Below, one piece after another: positions 49,318 through 58,586 of a DNA stretch of 64,000 bases. Source of the stretch: Eoetvoesia sp035555955 (GTDB lineage: Bacteria > Pseudomonadota > Gammaproteobacteria > Burkholderiales > Burkholderiaceae_B); assembly GCF_035555955.1 (NCBI RefSeq), contig NZ_DATMGA010000045.1:43424-107423 (forward strand), written 5' to 3'. Within the stretch, counting starts at the first letter, position 1; each line of letters starts with the position of its first letter. The translations under genes and the position numbers were made by a program. The notes below the pieces were generated by a model. The model searched no databases. It was not told where the DNA came from and saw only the letters and a list, made by a program, of their open reading frames with translations.

Positions 49318-50400
49318 TTACTTGCGCGCGACGACTTTGGGCCCCTCGCCCGATGTATCGGGGGGCAGCATGGCGACCTGGACGGCAAGATTCCAGGCGA
49401 TGTCGCGGTACAGGCCGGCAATTTGCCCGCCACGGTCGGCCACCACGGTGGGCGAGCCCGAATCGGTCTGGGTGCGGATGTCCATGGCCAGCGGCAGCGA
49501 ACCCAGCCAGGGCGTATTGAACTGGGCGGCCATGTCGCGCCCGCCATTCTGGCCGAAGATGGGCTCGGCATGCCCGCAATTGGAACAAATGTGCATGGAC
49601 ATATTTTCGACAATTCCCAATACCGGAACTTCGACTTTTTGAAACATGCGTAACCCTTTGCGAGCGTCGGCCAGGGCCAGGTCTTGCGGCGTGGTGACGA
49701 TGACGGCGCCGGTAAGCGGCACCTTCTGGGACAGGGTGAGGGCGATGTCGCCGGTGCCGGGGGGCATGTCGACAATCAGGTAATCGAGGCTTTTCCAGTT
49801 GGTCTGGCGCAGCAATTGCTCGAGCGCCTGGCTGACCATGGGGCCGCGCCAGATGGCCGGCGCGTCGTCGTCGAGCAAAAAGCCTATGGAATTGGACTGC
49901 AGGCCATGGCCCACCAAAGGCTCCATGGTCTTGCCGTCCAGGCTGGGCGGCTTGCCCGACACGCCCAGCATGATGGGCACGCTGGGTCCGTAGATGTCGG
50001 CATCCAGCAGGCCCACCGAAGCCCCCTGCTCCTGCAGCGCCAGGGCGATATTGACGGCGGTGGTGCTTTTGCCCACGCCGCCCTTTCCCGACGCCACGGC
50101 GATGATGTTGCGTATATTGGGCAGCGGCCTGAGCCCGCGCTGCACGGCATGGGTTGCCACCTTTAACGTAAAATCGAGCCGGGCAAGGGTGGCCCCCAGC
50201 CCGGCCACGGCCGTTTCAATCCGTTTCCGCAATTCGTCCTGCCCATTGTGCAAAGGGTAGCCCAGCGCTAAAGTAAGGGTAAGCGCATTGCCATCCAGGC
50301 GCAGCTCGCTGTCTTTCAGCACGGTCCCCAGTTTGCCGTTGGTGTTCGGATCGACAACTTCAGCAAGCGTCGCGCGCAATTGTTCCGGGGTGATGCTCAT
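49318..50400 (-). CDS. apbC: Iron-sulfur cluster carrier protein ApbC/Mrp
   Basis: 360 residues from ATG 50400 (GAGG 7 nt upstream); an ATG 9 codons earlier is less likely. The N-terminal DUF59/MIP18-like domain (1-90) is followed by a P-loop ATPase with Walker A ASGKGGVGKST, DADIYGPS and the Fe-S ligand pair CSNC in SMHICSNCGH. It assembles and transfers 4Fe-4S clusters. Divergent from the small membrane protein and metG. The tamA start lies 7 bp after its stop. Confidence 0.95.
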   Translation of the reverse strand: MSITPEQLRATLAEVVDPNTNGKLGTVLKDSELRLDGNALTLTLALGYPLHNGQDELRKRIETAVAGLGATLARLDFTLKVATHAVQRGLRPLPNIRNIIAVASGKGGVGKSTTAVNIALALQEQGASVGLLDADIYGPSVPIMLGVSGKPPSLDGKTMEPLVGHGLQSNSIGFLLDDDAPAIWRGPMVSQALEQLLRQTNWKSLDYLIVDMPPGTGDIALTLSQKVPLTGAVIVTTPQDLALADARKGLRMFQKVEVPVLGIVENMSMHICSNCGHAEPIFGQNGGRDMAAQFNTPWLGSLPLAMDIRTQTDSGSPTVVADRGGQIAGLYRDIAWNLAVQVAMLPPDTSGEGPKVVARK

Positions 50401-50492
50401 TTTCGTGCCTCGCGTAAAGAATTTCATGATGCAGCCTAAAGAATAGCGGATTCGCGGAACTATTTTCGGCCACAGACGGCCTTAACATCAAG

Positions 50493-50741
50493 ATGAATAC
50501 ATTTAACCAGATACTTCGCGGCGTACTCTTTATCGTGCTGGCTGTCTTCGGCATGATCATGGCGCTTGTTTTCATGGCCTCGACGGCAATCGCCGTAGCT
50601 ATTCTGTACGTGGTCGCCCGCATCAAGGGCCGGCCGTTCGGCGTGCGCGCCTACTGGGAAGAACGCCGCAAGCAGGCCTCGCCGGTCCGCAGCTTCAATA
50701 AAAAAGACGTCGTCGACGTCGAAATGCGCGAAATTCCCTAG
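50493..50741 (+). CDS. Small membrane protein of unknown function
   Basis: 82 residues. One strongly hydrophobic stretch (about 8-44, perhaps two adjacent helices) is followed by a charged tail rich in Arg, Lys and Glu that should be cytoplasmic. No known motif is seen. It is divergent from apbC and lies 161 bp before metG. Coding is supported by an ATG start, a full-length hydrophobic design and compositional continuity. The family is not recognised. Confidence 0.65.
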   Translation: MNTFNQILRGVLFIVLAVFGMIMALVFMASTAIAVAILYVVARIKGRPFGVRAYWEERRKQASPVRSFNKKDVVDVEMREIP

Positions 50742-50809
50742 CAAGCCGCGTCAGCGGCGCGGCGTGGGGGCTCCTTCTTCTTGCCGCGCCAAACCCGCGC
50801 GCTATTCAT

Positions 50810-50815
50810 TACAAT
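50810..50815 (+). promoter_or_regulatory. Candidate -10 element upstream of metG
   Basis: TACAAT at 50810-50815, 87 bp before the metG ATG. No good -35 at 16-18 bp is evident, so support is weak. Confidence 0.3.
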
Positions 50816-50902
50816 AGACCGTTTCCGTTTTCGCGCCCGGGCGGCAAGCCCGCCCGGCTCTGCGCAAGCCTTCCGTCTACCCCAAAATTTCTCGCATAGC
50901 CC

Positions 50903-52972
50903 ATGTCGCGCACGATTTTCGTCACCACCGCCCTGCCCTACGCCAACGGCTCCTTCCACATTGGCCACATCATGGAATACATCCAGGCCGATATCTGGGT
51001 GCGCGCCATGCGCATGGCGGGCCATACCGTGCACTTCGTGGGCGCGGACGACGCCCATGGCGCGCCCATCATGCTCAAGGCGCAAAGCGAGGGCATCACG
51101 CCGCAAGAGCTCGTGGCACGCTACGCCAACGAGCGCCCGCGCTACCTCAATGGCTTCCAGATCCAGTTCGACCACTGGCACTCCACCGACACGCCCGAGA
51201 ACACCGAGCTGTCGCAAGACATCTACAAGCGCCTGAAAGCCGCCGGCTTCATCGCCACCCGCAACATCGAGCAGTTCTACGACCCCGTCAAGGGCATGTT
51301 CCTGGCAGACCGCTACATCAAGGGCGAGTGCCCCACCTGTCACGCCAAGGACCAGTACGGCGACTCCTGCGAAGTCTGCGGCTCGGTCTATGCGCCCACC
51401 GACCTCATCAACCCGTATTCGGCGCTCACCAAGGCCACGCCGGTGCTCAAGTCGTCGGAACACTTCTTCTTCAAGCTGTCGGATCCGCGCTGCGTGGAAT
51501 TCCTGCAGTCCTGGACCACGGGCAGCAACAAGCTGGGCCACAAGCGCCTGCAAAGCGAGGTGCTGGGCAAGACCCGCGAGTGGCTGGGCGCCGAAGAAGG
51601 CGGCGAGGCCAACCTGGCCGACTGGGACATCTCGCGCGATGCGCCCTATTTCGGCATCGAGATCCCCGACGCGCCGGGCAAGTACTTCTATGTGTGGCTG
51701 GACGCGCCGGTCGGCTACCTGGCCTCGCTCAAGGCCTATTGCGCCAAGATCGGCCTGGATTTCGACGCCCTCATGGCGCCCGGCAGCGACACCGAGCAAT
51801 TCCACTTCATCGGCAAGGACATCGTGTATTTCCACGCCCTGTTCTGGCCGGCCATGCTGAAGTTCTCCGGCCGCAAAACGCCCGATGGCCTGCACGTGCA
51901 TGGCTTCATCACGGTAAGCGGCGAAAAAATGTCCAAAAGCCGCGGCACCGGCATTTCGCCGCTGCGCTATCTGGAAATCGGCATGGATCCCGAATGGCTG
52001 CGCTACTACATCGCCGCCAAGCTCAATTCCCACGTCGAAGACCTGGACTTCAACCCCGACGACTTCGTGGCCCGCGTCAACAGCGACCTGGTGGGCAAAT
52101 ACATCAACATCGCCAGCCGGGCCGCCAATTTCATCGGCAAGCATTTCGAAGGCAAACTGGGCTACCTGGGCGACACCCAGGCGCTGCTGGACGAGACCCT
52201 GCGCGTCACCGAGGCCGTGCGCGCCGATTTCGAAGCGCGCGAATACGGCCGCGCCATACGGCAGATCATGGCCTGCGCCGACGGCATCAACCAGGCTTTC
52301 GACGCCGCTCAGCCCTGGGTCATGGCCAAGGGCATCGCCCAGGCCGATGCCGCCCAGAAGGCCGCGCTGCAAGACGTATGCTCCCGCGCCCTGGCGGGCT
52401 TCCGGGCCCTGACCGTCATGCTCAGCCCCGTGCTGCCGAAGCTGGCCGCCACTGTGGCGCAAAACCTGTTTGGCGAGGCCGCTCCCTACCGCTGGGCCGA
52501 CGCGGGCACGCTGCCCACGCAAATCGCCGCTTTCAAGCACCTGATGCAGCGCGTCGACCCCAAGATGCTCGACGCCCTGTTCGAAGCCCCCGCCCAGCCT
52601 GCCCCCGAACCAGGCGGCGAAGCCATTGCCGAAACCATCGACATCAAGGATTTCGCCAAGATCGACCTGCGCATCGCGCGCATCGTCGACTGCGCCGAGG
52701 TCGACGGCTCCGACAAACTGCTGCGCCTTTCCCTGGATGTCGGCGAAGGCCGCCTGCGCCAGGTTTTCTCGGGTATCAAGTCGGCCTACAAGCCCGGCGA
52801 CCTGGTCGGCAAACTCACCGTGGTGGTGGCCAACCTGGCGCCGCGCAAGATGCGTTTCGGCATTTCCGAAGGCATGGTCCTGGCCGCCAGCCACAACGAT
52901 GCCGGCGTGGATTCGGGCATTTATATTCTCGAACCCGTGGCGGGCGCGCAGCCGGGCATGCGCATCAGCTGA
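50903..52972 (+). CDS. metG: Methionyl-tRNA synthetase
   Basis: 689 residues. HIGH-type motif FHIGHIMEY, zinc ligands CPTCHAKDQYGDSCEVCG (four Cys), KMSKS in GEKMSKSRGTG, the anticodon-binding helical domain, and a C-terminal EMAP/Trbp111-like tRNA-binding domain (about 580-689) that dimerises the enzyme. It charges tRNA-Met. It converges on kch and overlaps that gene's 3' end by 8 bp. Confidence 0.97.
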   Translation: MSRTIFVTTALPYANGSFHIGHIMEYIQADIWVRAMRMAGHTVHFVGADDAHGAPIMLKAQSEGITPQELVARYANERPRYLNGFQIQFDHWHSTDTPENTELSQDIYKRLKAAGFIATRNIEQFYDPVKGMFLADRYIKGECPTCHAKDQYGDSCEVCGSVYAPTDLINPYSALTKATPVLKSSEHFFFKLSDPRCVEFLQSWTTGSNKLGHKRLQSEVLGKTREWLGAEEGGEANLADWDISRDAPYFGIEIPDAPGKYFYVWLDAPVGYLASLKAYCAKIGLDFDALMAPGSDTEQFHFIGKDIVYFHALFWPAMLKFSGRKTPDGLHVHGFITVSGEKMSKSRGTGISPLRYLEIGMDPEWLRYYIAAKLNSHVEDLDFNPDDFVARVNSDLVGKYINIASRAANFIGKHFEGKLGYLGDTQALLDETLRVTEAVRADFEAREYGRAIRQIMACADGINQAFDAAQPWVMAKGIAQADAAQKAALQDVCSRALAGFRALTVMLSPVLPKLAATVAQNLFGEAAPYRWADAGTLPTQIAAFKHLMQRVDPKMLDALFEAPAQPAPEPGGEAIAETIDIKDFAKIDLRIARIVDCAEVDGSDKLLRLSLDVGEGRLRQVFSGIKSAYKPGDLVGKLTVVVANLAPRKMRFGISEGMVLAASHNDAGVDSGIYILEPVAGAQPGMRIS

Positions 52973-54191
52973 CTACACGCGGCGAGGCCGTATCGGCGAA
53001 CAGCATCCGGGCGATCAAGTCGCTGTCCAGGGGTTCGCCGCTAAGCGTGCGAGCCAAAACCTCGCCGCCCAGCAATTGCAGGGACAACACCATATCGGGG
53101 CCAACCCGCTTGATCTTGTCCAGGTGGGTGCTGGTATTGGCCAGCGCCACCGTCCTGGTCTCGGCCCCTCCCACTTCCTTGGCCGCCAGCACTATGAATG
53201 CGTTTTCGGCGTCATCGTTGCGCAAGGCCAGAATGTACCGGGCCTTGCTCGCCCCGGCGTCGGCCAGCACCGACTCTTCGGAGGGATCGGCCATGATCAG
53301 ATCCGCCCCTTCGGGGTACATGTGGGCGACGTCCTGCGGCACGATGACCGTGACGTCGAAGCCTCGCTCGCGCATGGCGTTATAGACACTCTGGGCCAGA
53401 GGCGTAGCCCCGGCAATGATGATGTGGTTCTTTCTCATGACGTGTGTCAGCCGCCCCTTGACGAGGCGCTTCAGGTTGCCGCCGATGATCGGCCCGATTA
53501 TCGCGCTTACCGACGTGGCAAACACGGTGATGCCCATGATGATGATGGAAACCGTGAACAGCTTGCTGGACGCCGTCTGCGGTGTGATGTCGCCATATCC
53601 CACCGTGGACATCGACACCACCGCGAAGTACAGCGCCGAAACGATGTCGTGGATGGCGGGATGGAACTCGTCGCCCATGTACAAAGCGCCGAAGACCGAA
53701 TAGACCAACAGCGACAGGATGCTCAGGACGGCAAACAAACTGCCGGCGGCCAGGCTGGAACGGTCGAACCGCCGCCAGTAGGCGACCAGCATCAGCGCCA
53801 GCACCAGCGTGTAGACAGCCAGACCGGCACGGCCATGCTCGCTCCAGAGCGCGATGGTGCCGGTGGCGATCAGAAGCAGCAGGGAAAATGCCCAGGCAAT
53901 GCGCGCGCGCAGAAGCAGGCCAATAGCCATGACCTGCAAGCTGACGCCCAGAACCAGGCGCGGCAGGCTGACCAACCCCGCGGAGTCCAGCATGGTGCGC
54001 AGACTCTCGACCGAAAACCACGACAGCCAATCATGCGGCTGAGCCGCGCGCACTGCCGAAACCCCCGGCTGCAGAAAGAGGAAGCCGTCCACCGCCACCA
54101 GCACGGCCACGAACCAGTGCGGCTGAAAGACCGCACACAGCCGCCGAATCCGATTGCGCAGCGAAACTGCCGTCAAGAAAACCTCGCACAA
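52965..54191 (-). CDS. kch: Kch-type voltage-gated-like potassium channel with RCK domain
   Basis: 408 residues. Several N-terminal membrane helices, then the pore helix and selectivity filter MSTVGYGDIT, and a C-terminal TrkA-N/RCK domain (NHIIIAGATPLAQSVYNAM onward, residues about 245-400). The arrangement and many short blocks (GALYMGDEFHP, ITVFATSVSAIIGP, LALRNDDAENAFIVL) parallel E. coli Kch. It conducts K+ across the inner membrane, with gating through the RCK ring. Its 3' end overlaps metG by 8 bp. Confidence 0.93.
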   Translation of the reverse strand: MCEVFLTAVSLRNRIRRLCAVFQPHWFVAVLVAVDGFLFLQPGVSAVRAAQPHDWLSWFSVESLRTMLDSAGLVSLPRLVLGVSLQVMAIGLLLRARIAWAFSLLLLIATGTIALWSEHGRAGLAVYTLVLALMLVAYWRRFDRSSLAAGSLFAVLSILSLLVYSVFGALYMGDEFHPAIHDIVSALYFAVVSMSTVGYGDITPQTASSKLFTVSIIIMGITVFATSVSAIIGPIIGGNLKRLVKGRLTHVMRKNHIIIAGATPLAQSVYNAMRERGFDVTVIVPQDVAHMYPEGADLIMADPSEESVLADAGASKARYILALRNDDAENAFIVLAAKEVGGAETRTVALANTSTHLDKIKRVGPDMVLSLQLLGGEVLARTLSGEPLDSDLIARMLFADTASPRVVS

Positions 54192-54298
54192 AGAGGACCG
54201 CGCCTGCGAATCCGATAAAGAAAAACGGCATAAGCCAAGGGCTACAAGTTTAGCCCACGAAGCGCCGGCTACGTCAAATAAAGTAAAATCCCGGCATC

Positions 54299-55240
54299 AT
54301 GCCTCCCCCCGCCGCCATGACGCCAGGCCCCCGGCCCAACCGTCCCGAAAACCAACCCTCCAACGATACGGCCCGGCGCGCCGCTGGCCGGCGCAGCACC
54401 CTTGCCAGCGTGGCCGTGAACGTCTGCCTTTGCATCCTGCAGGCCGCAATCGGCCTGATGGCGCACTCCCAGGCGCTGGTCGCCGACGCCATGCACTCGT
54501 TGTCCGACCTGCTGTCGGATTTCACCGTGCTCATCGCCAACAAGCACAGCCACAAAGCGCCCGATGCCGACCACCACTACGGCCACCTGCGCTTTGAAAA
54601 CGCCGCCTCGCTGATTCTGGGAGTGCTGCTGGTATCGGTGGGCGTGGGCATGTTCTGGGCCGCGCTGAGCCGGCTGCAAAACCCGCAATCCATCCCCACC
54701 GTGCATTCGGCCGCCCTGGTCGTTGCCGCGGCGGCGCTGGTCATCAAGGAATCGCTGTTTCACTACCTGCGGCGCGTGGGCGAGCGCGTACGCTCCTCCA
54801 TGCTCATCGCCAACGCCTGGCACGCACGCTCGGACGCCGCGTCCTCGCTGGTGGTGGCGATAGGCATTATTGCCAACATGGCCGGTTTCCCGATGGCCGA
54901 CCCCCTGGCGGCCATCATCGTGGGCGCCATGGTGGCGCGCATGGGCGCGAAGTTCTTCCTGGCTTCGTTCAATATTCTCATGGACAGCGCCGTCGACAAG
55001 GCAACCGAGAACCGCATCCGCGGCCACCTGCTTTCCACACCGGGCGTGCAGGGCATCCACGACCTGAAAACCCGCAAAATGGGCGACATGATCTGGGTGG
55101 AGGTGGACCTGGAAATGGATGCCTCGCTGACCATCGCCCAGGGACACGCCATTGCCGTCGAAGCCCGCCGCCGCGTCATGGACAACGAGCCGGTGCTGGA
55201 CGTGATGACCCACTTCGATCCGGTCGAAGTGGCCGCATAA
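54299..55240 (+). CDS. Cation diffusion facilitator family transporter
   Basis: 313 residues. Six membrane segments with the metal-binding pairs D-x3-D-like ADAMHSLSD and HARSD, followed by a cytoplasmic domain of about 80 residues (DKATENRIRGHLLS onward) typical of the CDF C-terminal fold. CDF proteins export Zn2+, Fe2+, Mn2+ or Co2+ by H+ antiport. Metal choice is not deduced. It is followed by an intrinsic terminator and is divergent from kch. Confidence 0.92.
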   Translation: MPPPAAMTPGPRPNRPENQPSNDTARRAAGRRSTLASVAVNVCLCILQAAIGLMAHSQALVADAMHSLSDLLSDFTVLIANKHSHKAPDADHHYGHLRFENAASLILGVLLVSVGVGMFWAALSRLQNPQSIPTVHSAALVVAAAALVIKESLFHYLRRVGERVRSSMLIANAWHARSDAASSLVVAIGIIANMAGFPMADPLAAIIVGAMVARMGAKFFLASFNILMDSAVDKATENRIRGHLLSTPGVQGIHDLKTRKMGDMIWVEVDLEMDASLTIAQGHAIAVEARRRVMDNEPVLDVMTHFDPVEVAA

Positions 55241-55306
55241 AGCCCGTCCAGAGCGCGCAACCCGCTGCCAAAATGCCCCCACGCTGCGCCGCTAACACGG
55301 CTTGCT

Positions 55307-55328
55307 GCCTCCCAAGGAGGCGCTTTTT
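55307..55328 (+). terminator. Intrinsic terminator after the CDF transporter
   Basis: Stem GCCTCC (55307-55312) / GGAGGC (55316-55321), CAA loop, then GCTTTTT on the plus strand. Confidence 0.65.
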
Positions 55329-55350
55329 GCCTTGGGAGCGGCCCGGCGGC

Positions 55351-55379
55351 AAAAAAACAAGCCGCCCGAGAGCGGCTTG
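55351..55379 (-). terminator. Intrinsic terminator after hpaC
   Basis: Minus-strand stem CAAGCCGC / GCGGCTTG (55372-55379 with 55358-55365) followed by seven T residues (complement of 55351-55357), 34 bp after the hpaC stop. Confidence 0.8.
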
Positions 55380-55412
55380 ATTCTTGCACGGCCAGTCAAC
55401 AATCAAGGCCTG

Positions 55413-55946
55413 TCAACCGTGATGCTCCACCGCCTTGTGCCCGGGCACGCGGTGGAACTGGCGGCTGAAATACACCAGGCCGTCGCCGCCGTTGGCCAGC
55501 AGGCTGATGGCGTCGAGCTCGACGATCATGACCGTGTGGCTGCCCAGTTCGTCGGCGCGCACGATGCGCCCTTGCAGGTTGGCCAGGGCCTCTTGCAGGA
55601 CCGGCAGGCTGTATTCGGATTCGACCCAGCCCGGCCGCGCAAACCGTTCTTCCATGGAAATGCCCGTCATGCCGGCGAAATCGCGGGCCAGGTCTTCCTG
55701 TTCGGCCGACAGCACGTTGACGCACACCATGCCGTTGGCCTTGAAGACGGCGTTCATGGCGCTGGAGCGGTTGATGCAGACCAGCAGCGTGGGCGGGGAA
55801 TCGGTGACCGAACACACGGCCGTGGCCGTGACGCCGCAACGGCCGCCCTTGCCGTTGCTGCTGATGATACTGACGGCGGCACCCAGACGCGCCATGGCAT
55901 GGCGAAAGTCGGTGCGCTTGCTATCGGCGATATCGGTATTGGTCAT
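55413..55946 (-). CDS. hpaC: 4-hydroxyphenylacetate 3-monooxygenase, flavin reductase component
   Basis: 177 residues with a flavin-reductase fold (AAVSIISSNG, GVTATAVCSVTDSPPTLLVCINRSS, the C-terminal HRVPGH). It uses NADH to reduce FAD for HpaB. It lies 36 bp after hpaB and ends at a strong terminator. The operon hpaR-hpaA-hpaB-hpaC runs on this strand. Confidence 0.92.
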   Translation of the reverse strand: MTNTDIADSKRTDFRHAMARLGAAVSIISSNGKGGRCGVTATAVCSVTDSPPTLLVCINRSSAMNAVFKANGMVCVNVLSAEQEDLARDFAGMTGISMEERFARPGWVESEYSLPVLQEALANLQGRIVRADELGSHTVMIVELDAISLLANGGDGLVYFSRQFHRVPGHKAVEHHG

Positions 55947-55982
55947 GGGGGCCTCCGGACGAAACCAGGCACGAAACAGGCG

Positions 55983-57572
55983 CTATTTCTGGCGCAGCTG
56001 ATCCAGGACGTTGATGTCGTCGTTATTATGCAGATGCGGGACAAGCCAGCCGTTCTGATCGTAATCCGACAGGCACTGATCCACCAGCTCGGTCATTTTA
56101 TCCAGTGTACCGGAACCCTGGGCGTGCCGCAGGCACTGCATGCGCACCTCGTCCTGGTTGCCCGCGTAGTTGATTTCGTACAGCTCGTGGCGGCCGCCGA
56201 ACTCGGTGCCGATGGCATCCCACAGCAGCTTCAGGATCTTGATGCGCTCCACGTGGTCGATGCCGTCCGAGCCGCGCACATAGCGCGACAGATACTCGTT
56301 GAGCGCGGGATTGTTGAGGTCGCGCACTCCGGAAGGCAGGTAAATGAGCCCGCTGGCGACGATTTCCTCGATGGTCTTCTTGATGGCCGGATACACCTGC
56401 GAGGCCAGCACCCGATAGGCCTGCTGGGCCTCCTGGCCGGGAGCCCAACTGTCGTGATGCCAGGAATAGCCGTTGCCGACCATGGCTTCGGTCAGCGACC
56501 AGAACATATTGCGCCAGGCCAGCACCTCGCCCACCGCCGCCTGCACGCCGCGGAAATCCAGGGTACCGGTACATTTCAGGGCCTTGACGAGCAGGCCGGA
56601 GATGAAATCCAGCTTGACGGCGAAGCGGGTGCAGGCCTGCAGGGGGAACAGCCGCCCGAAGCCGCCTTGCGGGAACCAACTGCGGCAGCGTTCGAGATCG
56701 CGATAGATCAGCACGTCTTCCCAGGGGATGAACGCATTGTCGAAGATCAGGATAGCGTCGTTTTCGTCGAAGCGGCTGGACAAGGGATAGTCGAAGGGCG
56801 CGCCCATGGCGCCGGCGGCCAGTTCGTACGAAGGCCGGCACACCAGCTTGACCCCCGGGGTATTCATGCCGGCGATGAACATCAGCGCCATGTCGGTGTT
56901 GTCGCCCAGCAGGCCGGCCGAGCCCTGGCCGATGAAGTTGTAATGGGTAAGCGCCGAGCCCGTGGCCACCACCTTGGCTCCGCTTACGTAGATGCCCGCT
57001 TCGGTTTCGCGGTCGACCGAAATGAACACGTCGCTGACCTCTTCGACGGGCCGGTTGCGATCGATGGGGGGATTCACGATGGCGTGGTTCAGGTACAGGC
57101 AGGCCTCCTGGATGCGGCGATACCAGGTGCGCGCATTGCCTTCGAACTTGCCGTAGTACTCGGGCACGATGCCCAGCGCGCTGCCGAACGCCGCCTTGTA
57201 GTCGGGCGTGCGCCCCATCCAGCCGTAGGTCAGCCTGGACCAGGCGGCAATGGCGTCGCGCTGCTCGCGCAGTTCCTGCGGGCTGCGCGCATAGCGGAAG
57301 AACTTGTGGGTGTAGCCGCCGTTGCCCGTATCGGTTTCCCAGCACAGTTCGTCTTTGTGCGCGGGATCGTGCAGGGCGTCGTACAGGCGCGCCATGGAAG
57401 CCGCCGCGTTCCGGAACGCCGGATGCGTGGTGATGTCGTGGACGCGGTCGCCATAGATATAGATTTCACGGCCGTCGCGCAGCGACTCGAGGTATTCGGC
57501 GCCGGTGAACGGACGGTTTTTTTCGGCGCGCAGGTCTTCCGGGTAAGTGCGAGGCAAATCGGCTGGGTTCAT
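55983..57572 (-). CDS. hpaB: 4-hydroxyphenylacetate 3-monooxygenase, oxygenase component
   Basis: 529 residues, usual HpaB length. Conserved segments: YLESLRDGREIYIYGDRV, THPAFRNAAASMARLYDAL, a substrate loop near WYRRIQEACLYLNHAIVNPP, and a C-terminal helix block. It is an FADH2-dependent ortho-hydroxylase of 4-hydroxyphenylacetate, giving 3,4-dihydroxyphenylacetate (homoprotocatechuate). It is preceded by hpaA and followed by hpaC. Confidence 0.96.
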   Translation of the reverse strand: MNPADLPRTYPEDLRAEKNRPFTGAEYLESLRDGREIYIYGDRVHDITTHPAFRNAAASMARLYDALHDPAHKDELCWETDTGNGGYTHKFFRYARSPQELREQRDAIAAWSRLTYGWMGRTPDYKAAFGSALGIVPEYYGKFEGNARTWYRRIQEACLYLNHAIVNPPIDRNRPVEEVSDVFISVDRETEAGIYVSGAKVVATGSALTHYNFIGQGSAGLLGDNTDMALMFIAGMNTPGVKLVCRPSYELAAGAMGAPFDYPLSSRFDENDAILIFDNAFIPWEDVLIYRDLERCRSWFPQGGFGRLFPLQACTRFAVKLDFISGLLVKALKCTGTLDFRGVQAAVGEVLAWRNMFWSLTEAMVGNGYSWHHDSWAPGQEAQQAYRVLASQVYPAIKKTIEEIVASGLIYLPSGVRDLNNPALNEYLSRYVRGSDGIDHVERIKILKLLWDAIGTEFGGRHELYEINYAGNQDEVRMQCLRHAQGSGTLDKMTELVDQCLSDYDQNGWLVPHLHNNDDINVLDQLRQK

Positions 57573-57671
57573 GCCTGTCTCCTGATCATGTCATGTTTTG
57601 AGGTTATGGCAGCATGATGCTCCGTTATCGCGGCCCGGCCAATGCACGTATGCAGGAATCACTGGTACTTT

Positions 57672-58586
57672 TCATGGGCTGTGGGCCTGCATCTGCTCGC
57701 GCCATTCGCTGGGAGCCGCGTGCGCATGCCGGCGAAAGAAGCGGCTGAAATACGAAACATCCACGAAGCCCAGGCTGTAGGCGATTTCGCTGACCGGCGC
57801 CGACGAAAAAAGCAGCAGGCGCCTGGCCTCCTGCAGGAGGCGGTCGTGCACCAGCCGCAAGGAGGGAATGTCGGCCACCCGCCGGCAGATGTCGTTGAGG
57901 CGGGTCTCGGTGACCCGCAGCCGTTCCGCGTATTGCGTCAACGTCCAGTGCTCGCGGTAATGGTCTTCGATTAGCTGGTTGAACTCCTGGAACACGCGCA
58001 CGTCCACCTGCCGCAGCGTCCTGTTCGGCGATTGCGAAAACGAATCGGCAAGTCGGGCCATGGTGATGAAGGCCAGCCGCGTAAGGGCCATGAGGCCCAG
58101 GTCGCGCCCGACCCCCTCGCCGGCGCACTCCGCGCGCAAAAGCCGGCAATAGTCGAACAGCCGCTGCGCCTCGTTTTCGTCGCCGCTGCCGTTGCCGGCA
58201 GCCTTCATTTCTATACACGAAGGCTGGTTCAGGCGCCGGCTCAGCACACCGGCCGGCTCTTCGTTGAACAGGCTCCACAGCACGTTCTGCCGCACCGAAA
58301 GCACCAGCCCCTGCGCATCGTCGCTGAGCACGAAGGCGTGGGTGACCGAAGGCGGGGTCAGGAAGAACAGGGGCGCCTTGGCATGGTAATAGGACTCGTC
58401 CAGCTTCAGGCGCACCTCGCCCTGCCACAGCAAATGCACCTGATACACCCTGGCATGGCGGTGCGCCACCATATTGCGCCCGAAAAAATCCGCCAGACGG
58501 CCCAGGCCTTCGCAATGCACGTCGGCGTCTTCGTAGCGAAGGTCGTAGCTGCGGCCCAGGTCGAGATTCGGTATGGCGGCGGTCAT
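57672..58586 (-). CDS. hpaA: AraC-family transcriptional activator HpaA
   Basis: 304 residues. An N-terminal cupin-like sensing domain (about 25-150) is followed by a C-terminal AraC helix-turn-helix pair, with SEIAYSLGFVDVSYFSRFFRR near the end. HpaA activates the hpaBC hydroxylase genes in enteric bacteria in response to 4-hydroxyphenylacetate, so the same is inferred here. It overlaps the hpaR stop by one base (TGATG) and lies 99 bp before hpaB. Confidence 0.9.
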   Translation of the reverse strand: MTAAIPNLDLGRSYDLRYEDADVHCEGLGRLADFFGRNMVAHRHARVYQVHLLWQGEVRLKLDESYYHAKAPLFFLTPPSVTHAFVLSDDAQGLVLSVRQNVLWSLFNEEPAGVLSRRLNQPSCIEMKAAGNGSGDENEAQRLFDYCRLLRAECAGEGVGRDLGLMALTRLAFITMARLADSFSQSPNRTLRQVDVRVFQEFNQLIEDHYREHWTLTQYAERLRVTETRLNDICRRVADIPSLRLVHDRLLQEARRLLLFSSAPVSEIAYSLGFVDVSYFSRFFRRHAHAAPSEWREQMQAHSP

